Shown piece by piece: positions 57,801 to 64,000 of a stretch of 64,000 nucleotides of DNA (the stretch's first letter is position 1; each line of letters begins with the position of its first letter). Both the position numbers and the translations under genes were made by a program. Source of the DNA: Juglans regia (Eukaryota; Streptophyta; Magnoliopsida; Fagales; Juglandaceae); NCBI RefSeq assembly GCF_001411555.2, contig NC_049902.1:11785888-11849887 (forward strand), in the 5' to 3' direction. The notes below the pieces were generated by a model. It searched no databases. It was not told where the DNA came from and saw only the letters and a list, made by a program, of their open reading frames with translations.

Positions 57801-58958
57801 GGGTGTAAGGGAGGATCTGATGTATTGATCTGGATGAAGAATGACAATGAGAATTTTTCGACTAAATCCGCTTGGGATTATATTCGGGTTCAAGGTTCTA
57901 GTATGGAGTGGCATCCTTGGGTATGGCATAAATTACTTCCACTTAAAGTTTCGGTTTTAATGTGGAAGGTGTGGTTCATGGCATTAAGTGTTGATGATTG
58001 TCTTCGGCGCATTGGGATCCAGATTGTTTCTCGTTGTGATTGTTGTGATGAAGGTAATTATGAAGATCAAGATCATGTGTTACTTACAGGGGAATTTGCA
58101 TCAGCTATATGGCACTTCTATGGATCTATTTTTGGTATTCCTATTGGTCGTACTTGGAGGGAGACGGTTCAAATTTGGTTTCGAAGGGCATCTTTTAATT
58201 CTCAACTGGGATTAATAGTGGGGATTTTACCGTCTATTATTACTTGGCACCTTTGGACTAGACGTTGTGCTGCACGTATGGAGGGAAGGTTCCAGTCTAT
58301 TTTTTCGGTTCGGCTTTCTATTAGTAGATGGATGGGAGTTGTAGTTCGAGATATAAAAAAGGTTAGTAATTGTTCCAGACATGATTTACAGGTTTTACAG
58401 TCATTGAATATTCTTGTTTTGGTTCCTATTAGAAAGCATGTACAACCAGTGGCTTGGCAAAAGCCAGCTCATGGGTGGTTTAAATTGAATACAGATGGGA
58501 GTAGTATGGGTAATCCTGGTTGTTCAGGGGTGGGCGGTATCATTAGGAATGATCGTGGTCTTATGGTTTATGCTTTTAATTCTTCTATTGGGATCGGTAC
58601 AAGTAATAGAGCGGAGTTGTTAGCTGTTCTTCAGGGGCTCAAAGCATGTAAGGAGTTGGGGATTAATTTTGTGGAAATTGAATTAGATTCGCAAGTGGTG
58701 ATTTCGTGGTGGCATAGGAGAAGGTGTGGTGTGTGGTATTTAGAAAATTTTTGGGAAGATACGTTGTCCCTCATGGATTCTATGGTGTGCGTTGTTCGTC
58801 ATGTTTATAGAGAGGGAAATAAAGTTGCGGATTGGTTGGCTCGGAGTAGTGCATTGGGTCTTAATTCAGAGTGGAGATTTGTTAGGGAGGTGCCTAGGGT
58901 GCTTCGTGGTTTAATCCGTTTGGATAATTTGGGTTTGCCTTCTTTACGTTATCGTTAG
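54831..58958 (+). pseudogene. LINE ORF2: endonuclease, reverse transcriptase, RNase H; one stop codon
   Basis: 1375 codons in one frame from ATG 54831 to TAG 58956-58958, broken only by TAG at 55875-55877 (codon 349), where relatives have Trp (KxRMxGDRNTNFFH context). The apurinic-endonuclease domain covers about residues 1-230: ILVWNVRGLG (5-14), LLEPFQ with Glu 36, GDFN (132-135), KLDRVL (191-196), SDHCP (218-222). RT: FRPISLCSVFYK, DMAKAYDRVEW, RRGLRQGDPLSPYLF, and YADD at about 684-687. A zf-RVT-like segment follows (CDCCDEGNYEDQDHVL). RNase H is at about 1215-1350 (NTDGSSMGNPG, SNRAELL, IELDSQ, REGNKVADWLA). The product would nick target DNA and copy the RNA there. Apart from the stop, all catalytic motifs look present. 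Confidence 0.95.
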
Positions 58959-59177
58959 TGTCTTGTTCTTGTGTAATGTTTGTCCGTTTTTAGTAGGTTT
59001 GTAATTTTGTTTTGTAATTTTGACATCTGGTAATATTGTTTGTAATACTAGGTGTCGGTCTGTAACCACGGTATTCCTCCGCCACAAGTGAGGGTTATTA
59101 ATAAAATTTGGGACGGGGTCACTCATGGACAGGTGGCTTCGGCTCTTCTATAAAAAAAAAAAAGGTAGTTGCTCCTA

Positions 59178-59877
59178 CACCTGAAGATGCCACAGAGACT
59201 AGTGAAGCTGAAAAAGAACCAGAGGTAGTGAGACCAAAGCTGAAGAAGCCTGCGAGTGCAGATGTTGAAACTAGTAGGGTGTACTAACATGTGGTTCCCT
59301 ATCCTCAAAGATTGGCAGCTAGCCAAAAAAACAAATACCACACTGAGATTCAGGAGATTTTCAAACAAGTAAAGATTAATATTCGACTCTTGGATGCCAT
59401 ACAATAAGTGCCTTCATATGCAAAATTTTTGAAGGACTTGTGCATAGTGAAGAGGAAGTTGAATGTAAGAAGAAAGCTTTCCTAATGGAGCAAGTCATTG
59501 CATTGATATTGAGCGAGACTCCTCAAAAGTTCGGAGATCCCGGCTCTCCCAACATTTCCCTTATGATCGGTGAGTCACGCATTGAGAGAGCTTTACTTGA
59601 TTTGGAGAGTAGTATAAACTTGCTACCATTCTCAGTGTATGAGCAATTGGGATTGGGTGAGCTGAGAAAGACCTCCATCATGCTACAGTTGGCTGACAGA
59701 TCAGTGAAGGAGCCGAGGGGTATTGTTGAGAATGTGCTGGTTCAGGTGGACAAATTTTACTATCCAGTGGATTTTGTAGTTCTTGATATGCAGCAGCCAC
59801 CCACTACTATTTACCAGGCCCCTATCATCCTTGGGCCCCCATTCCTTGCTACCTCCAATGCACTGATAAATTGTTGA
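59178..59877 (+). pseudogene. Athila gag end and aspartic protease
   Basis: After the LINE the gag/protease frame continues with stops (59285, 59405). The 146-codon frame 59440-59877 holds the protease: MEQVIALILSETPQKFGDPG, then IERALLDLESSINLLPFSVY, EQLGLGELRKTSIMLQLADR and PIILGPPFLATSNALINC. The active-site loop, usually DxGAS in this group, reads DLESS, so the catalytic environment is altered. The flap-side ILGPPFLA replaces the usual ILGRPFLA. It is inactive or doubtful. It cleaves gag-pol in intact elements. Confidence 0.9.
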
Positions 59878-59883
59878 AGCGGA

Positions 59884-60336
59884 ATGCTGAAACTCACATT
59901 CAGGAATATGACATTGGAAATGAATGTGTTCAATACTTGCAAGATGTCTGGTGATTGCGATGAGTCAGAGGTGCATACTGTTGAAGTGATTTCAGAGCTT
60001 AAAGAAATAAAGAGAGAGGCCTACGATAATTCCCGCTTGGCAAAGGAGCGAATGAAGGTCTTGCATGACAAGAAGATCCATGACAAACATCTTGTCCCTG
60101 ATCAGAAAGTGCTCCTCTACAATTCAAGACTGCATTTTTTTTCCCAGGAAGCCGAAATCTCGATAGAAGGGCCATACATTGTAAAGAAGGTTCATCCTCA
60201 CGGGACAATAGACATTGTCAATCCGAAGAATGAAAATAGCTTCACTATCAATGGACAATGTCTAAAACCGTTTCTGAAGGTCTTTGATCCACACGAAGAG
60301 ATCTTGCTTGTGCAAGATTTCAGGAAAGTGTTTTGA
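59884..60336 (+). pseudogene. Protease tail fused to integrase C-terminus (internal deletion)
   Basis: 150 codons. Residues 1-38 (LKLTFRNMTLEMNVFNTCKM, then HTVEVI) are the sequence after the Athila protease. From about residue 39, ELKEIKREAYDNSRLAKERM, DQKVLLYNSRLHFF and GPYIVKKVHPHGTIDIVNPK with NGQCLKPFL are the integrase C-terminal region. RT, RNase H and the integrase core, several kilobases in intact Athila, are deleted, and the join is in frame. A stop separates it from the protease frame (59875-59877). The deletion leaves the element dependent on others for movement. Confidence 0.87.
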
Positions 60337-61396
60337 TCTTTTCACCCTTTACAACTTTCTTTACTTGCATTTTATTTTATTTTATTTGTTGTTTTGCTTT
60401 GATTTTATATTTCATGTTGATTTGTTTTTTGTTTTGCTTGCTTATTTCTGTGCACTTTGTTTCTTTCGTTCGATTCATTAAGGATCATGTCTCTTACTAG
60501 TTGGAGGGTAGCGTGTGTGCATATATATTTAAAAAAATATATATACGATGTGCATTGATACATATATGATTGACACACACTCCATTTATGATATTTTGTG
60601 AAATTTGAGCATTTTGGTGGAGTAGTTAAACATAATCATTTTGTGAATATTTATTTTCAAGCTTAAGCATAGAGCATGATTTTTTATGCTTCATATTTTG
60701 TTGATGTGTAGCTGGAAACACCGGGATGCTATACTTAATGAGATGAGACCTGATAAGATTTTTGTAGAATGAAGGGCAAATTTTGAATGATATTTTGCAC
60801 ATGCTTATGCTTGTAGTGTTTCTTATTTACTATTTATTGATTTAACATAGGAGAAGTAAACTGCAGGACTACCGAGCCATGCTTCAAAAAGAAAAAAAAA
60901 AAAGGAAAAGGAAAGGAAAGAAAAAAAGAAAGAAAGAGATTTGAAAAGATTAGAAAAAAAAAAGGATAAAGGCGACTTAGGGAGATTTCCTAAGTAAATG
61001 GCTAGAAACAGTTACCCAAGACTTTGGGGGTTAAGTGTTCAACCTTTAAAAACAGAGATTGTATGAAAACTGCTAGTCCCTTGGGCTTTGAGGTAGTTAG
61101 AATCAGCAATGATTAATCTTAAGATTGAAAAATCCTATGACAAATCATGGCTAGTAATGAGGAACAAACAGCCAGTTTAGCTCCACACACACATTTAAAT
61201 TGTAAGACATTTGCCTCAATTCAATGTGAAAGATTGTTGAGATAATCTTGGTGGGTATAGCCCTTGGGGTTGAGTAGTAATGTGTCACTTTTGTGAGAAT
61301 TCAAAATTATATTTGATTGTTTCTGTTTGGATTTCGATCTTTATGAAATATTCATCTCAATTAATTTTTACTATTTTGCTCAAGAATTAGCAAAAA
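60337..61396 (+). other. Athila 3' non-coding region
   Basis: T-rich sequence, then a purine-rich tract (GAAAAGGAAAGG...) near 60890-60965 and AT-rich sequence up to the polypurine tract. Such a long spacer between pol and the 3' LTR is usual in Athila elements. No env-like ORF is seen. Confidence 0.6.
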
Positions 61397-61408
61397 GCTA
61401 GTTGGGGA
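61397..61408 (+). other. Polypurine tract of the Athila element
   Basis: AGTTGGGGAGTG directly precedes the 3' LTR start TGATTGAGC. Confidence 0.75.
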
Positions 61409-62867
61409 GTGTGATTGAGCTGAATTATTGCATATTTTATATATTTAGAATCAATATATTTTATTTATTTCATTACATTATTATTGGTTTTAGATGAAAA
61501 AAATGGTTAAGATTAATAAATCTGAGTTGTGATTTAAATTGGTTAATAGCATGATTTATGCTTAATTTAATAACTTGTGATTTAATTGGACAATGTTCAT
61601 TCACATACATAACATATTTTTGATATTCTATTATTCTTATTTTATTTTATTTCTAATTTCAAATTCAAAGGACTTTCAAGTGGGCAAGACGTTGGAACAA
61701 CTTAAGAACTTTCAACGAGTGTAGGACTCTTCAAATAAGGATAATGATGGGGTTTGAGAGTAATTCGGATCAAAGTCCAAAATGCGTTAGGAGACAGAAT
61801 GGACATACTTTAGTATTTTAATCATAAGTTTCAGCTTAAATATCGGATTGATACGATTCTTGATGCGTTGAAAAACTATCTTAAAGGGCTACAAAGTTAT
61901 CTAAATAAGGATTTCCAAATTCAAACTCCTGAAATGCGTACATGGCTGCCAAGTTGAGTCCTAAAATTTAATCGATTTTGTGTGCGGGAATATGAAAACA
62001 TTAGGGTTTGTTTCCTACCCTATTTAAGCATATCATTAGCACGAAATTGGAGACTTTTTACAGAGCATGGCTGCACATTTGAAGAACTCTTACAGGGTCC
62101 AATTGCCACTCCAGCCGCTGCCTTCATTGCCTACCACCTCCATCTCCATTTATTTGGCTTGCTCTTTTCCTTTCCTACTTTTTATTTAATTTCAGTTTAA
62201 AGTTTATAGAATATTTTTGAGATATTTGGCTTAGACTTTTGGGCACTTTATTTGCTGTTTATTTACTTCGTGTTATTTATTTTTCTCGCTTCTTTAAGCT
62301 TTCATTGAACAGTGATTACAATTGCTATGGATTAATTTTGAGAATTTGTGACTTGAATACAAGGATGAACCCTAGAATCTTGATTTTGGGACTTTTCAAT
62401 TTTCAGTTCTTAGTTTGTCAATTCTTTCTAATCTAGTTTAATTCTTAGCTTAGTTTTATTAATCTCTTAGATCCATTGCATATTAGATTGATTAAAGTTT
62501 AATTAGGACTTAAATAATTTTAGTTTTATTATTTAATTTTCAGATTAATTAAGATTGTTCAGTTTAGTTGATACTTTGATTGTTAATTTCAATTTGTTAG
62601 TCTTTTACATTTCATTTCGACACTCAAAAATTCAAAAATATAAATCTAGTCCATGACTAGTGCCCTTTTCATTCTTGTTTCACTCTTCCATCCATTGCAC
62701 ATACCATCATTTTTATTTTCTCTTTGTGAATATTTTCACCATTTTAAATGAGTTTGATTTTAAGTAACTTTCCCTAAGAAGATGATCTATGAATTTATTC
62801 CTAATTATTACACGACATCCTTCTGCACTTGGGATAGCCTTTGTACTACTCATTTTTGAGTGAGTCA
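61409..62867 (+). repeat. 3' LTR of the Athila element (1459 bp)
   Basis: Complete version of the LTR. It contains the 335-bp segment (61748-62082) missing from the 5' LTR, including CCTACCCTATTTAAGCATAT near 62014, a TATA-like core-promoter candidate. It ends GAGTGAGTCA and is followed by CATAA, the TSD copy. Confidence 0.92.
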
Positions 62868-62872
62868 CATAA

Positions 62873-64000
62873 CAACATGTGTAGCCATCAAATTCCTTTT
62901 CAACAAACTTAGTATCTCATCTCTTGACTTTAATTCTCTTCCCACAACTTTATTCTGAGTAGTACCATCAACATACTGAATTAAGGTTGGAGGAGGGACA
63001 CCATATAATGCCTCAAATGGAGTCATTTTAGTCGATTAGTGAACTGATGTACTGTACCACCATTCAGCCCAAAGAAGCCAATGCACCCACTGTTTTGGTC
63101 TCTCACTGACAAAATATCTTAGGCATTGTTGCACACATTTATTAACCACCTCAGCCTGCCCATTTGATTGTGGATGATAGGTAGAGGTAAAATGTAATCT
63201 AGTTCCCTGCAATTTAAACATCTCTTTCCAGAAATTACTTGTAAAAATTACATCTCTATAAGTTACAATGGTAGATGGCATACCATATAACTTGAATATC
63301 TGAGATATGAATACAACAGCTATGAATTCAGTTGTATAAGGATGAGATAAATGTAAGAAATGTGCATATTTGGTAAGTCTATGTACCACCACCATAATAA
63401 TAGAAGCCCTTTTAGGGTTTAGGGTAACAGAGAACCCTTTTGAACATGGTAATGAATCAATAAAGTCCATGGAGATATCACTCCAGGATCTGCTAGGAAT
63501 AAGCAAAGGCTGTAATAACCCAACAGGTTGTAAGTTTTCCGTCTTGCATCTTTGACAAACCTGACATTCCCTTATAAACTTCTTAATGTCTCTCCTAATG
63601 CCACTCCATACAAAATCTGCCCTTGCTCGATGCAATGATTTCTGATAACCAGAATGTCCTCTAAAGGCATTGTTGTGTATAAACTATAGCACTTGCTCCT
63701 TCATAGGTGATTAAGATGTAAAAAAAAGCCTCCGTTTTTTGAATAACAACACATTTCTCACCTCAAACTTCTTATCAGAAAGCTTGCCCTCTTGTAGACT
63801 CTTACAAATTCCTGAAATTTCTTCATGATTTAAATAAGACTGTCACAGCTGCTCTAACCATAGTGGATCAAGAACTGTGATAGCCAACAGCTCAACAGTT
63901 TCTTCCTCCACTTCTTCTCTTCTAGAAAGGCTATCTACTGCCACATTGTCTTTCCCATGCTTGTATTCAATCATAAATCATAACCAAGCAACTTGGTAAT
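62873..64000 (-). pseudogene. Chromovirus pol: RNase H end and integrase (broken)
   Basis: Reading from 64000 down: IEYKHGKDNVAVDSLSRR, the end of RNase H with its D, then decayed linker. The frame 63635-63036 has the integrase zinc-binding part (FIRECQVCQRCK), the core with MDFIDSLP, and GTRLHFTSTYHPQSNGQAEV with the catalytic Glu. The second core Asp, expected in SDRDxxF, reads TYRDVIF, so it is lost. After a TAA at 63036-63038 the sequence continues TKMTPFEALYGVPPPTLIQY and LLKRNLMATHV up to 62873, and carries on at 50498 beyond the Athila insertion. Confidence 0.9.

Larger units (their letters stand above)
53418..59163 (+). mobile_element. Full-length L1-type LINE with 14-bp TSD (inner level)
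   Basis: GGTAGTTGCTCCTA is duplicated perfectly at 53404-53417 and 59164-59177. Between them lie a leader of about 100 bp, ORF1 (53521-54834), ORF2 (54831-58958), a 3'UTR of about 190 bp and a 12-A tail (59152-59163). The insertion point is within the gag gene of an Athila element. Full length, exact TSD and nearly open frames mark it as the youngest insertion in this nest. The L1 clade with a C-terminal RNase H is typical of plants. Confidence 0.96.
50499..62867 (+). mobile_element. Athila-type Ty3/gypsy element, internally deleted (middle level)
   Basis: LTRs at 50499-51640 and 61409-62867 both start TGATTGA and end GAGTCA. The Asp-tRNA primer site is at 51647-51664, gag at 51814 onward, protease near 59440, and the polypurine tract at 61397-61408. 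Flanks CATAG (50494-50498) and CATAA (62868-62872) match at four of five bases and interrupt a chromovirus pol gene. RT, RNase H and most of integrase are absent, so the element is a non-autonomous deletion derivative. Its gag is interrupted by a full-length LINE (53418-59163). Without the LINE it would be about 6.6 kb. Confidence 0.92.
49677..64000 (-). mobile_element. Chromodomain Ty3/gypsy element (outer level, extends past window)
   Basis: On the minus strand its 3' LTR is at 49677-50016, a polypurine tract (GAAGAGGGGGC, minus strand) lies at 50017-50027, the pol C-terminus with chromodomain at 50026-50498, and the rest of integrase plus the RNase H end at 62873-64000. The interval 50499-62867 is an Athila insertion: pol sequence stops at CATAG (50494-50498) and resumes after CATAA (62868-62872). 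The 5' part is outside the window. The short LTR (340 bp) and the tail resemble the Reina lineage, which is an inference. Confidence 0.88.

Overview
The window is nuclear DNA of a flowering plant, most likely a woody eudicot; Fagales (walnut, hickory or oak relatives) is a guess from the flavour of the repeats and is not proven. It is AT-rich, has no operon-like gene packing, and carries Helitrons, Ty3/gypsy elements of the Athila, Tekay-like and chromodomain types, plant L1-type LINEs with RNase H, MITEs, 5S rDNA sequence and fragments of plant genes (mTERF, ARF10/16, SEC16, CDPK). I see no clearly intact host gene. The best candidate is an mTERF gene at 35.1-36.2 kb, which has a 2-nt frameshifting deletion.

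Layout, left half. 1-2.1 kb is the 3' part of a degraded Helitron (copy A), followed by a 34-35 bp minisatellite. A ~2.0 kb block holding an mTERF gene occurs twice. Copy A (about 2.87-20.5 kb) is split by a 5'-truncated LINE (3021-4666, 11-bp TSD) and by a complete LTR element (5262-18949, TSD TTAAC). Copy B (about 34.6-36.6 kb) is uninterrupted. The LTR element shows no gag or pol. It carries sense-oriented fragments of SEC16, a calcium-dependent protein kinase and an unidentified gene. It was itself invaded by a Tekay-like solo LTR (6622-15049, TSD TCCAT), which was invaded by a second solo LTR (9156-14803), which was invaded by a Mutator-type gene-carrying transposon (13394-14658, perfect 9-bp TSD) with an ARF10/16 fragment. 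20.5-28.9 kb is a second, longer Helitron (copy B) with Rep and Pif1-helicase remnants and two insertions, one a clean 837-bp solo LTR with TSD AATCC.

Layout, middle. 29-44 kb is a graveyard of Tekay-like LTR pieces, LINE tails and MITEs. 44.2-46.0 and 48.1-49.7 kb are a diverged direct-repeat pair that looks like promoter, 5'UTR and first intron of a host gene without its coding region. Between them lies a retroposed 5S rRNA gene with a target-site duplication.

Layout, right end. 49677-64000 is a three-level nest. A minus-strand chromodomain Ty3/gypsy element (only its 3' part is in the window) was invaded by an Athila-type element (50499-62867, internally deleted, TSD CATAG/CATAA). That element was invaded in its gag gene by a nearly intact L1-type LINE (53418-59163, 14-bp TSD). 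The LINE has a complete ORF1 and an ORF2 broken by one TAG codon. Insertion order can be read from the TSDs.

All coding content seems to belong to mobile DNA, to host-gene fragments carried by mobile DNA, or to the mTERF pair. Boundaries backed by TSDs are firm; those described as approximate are not.
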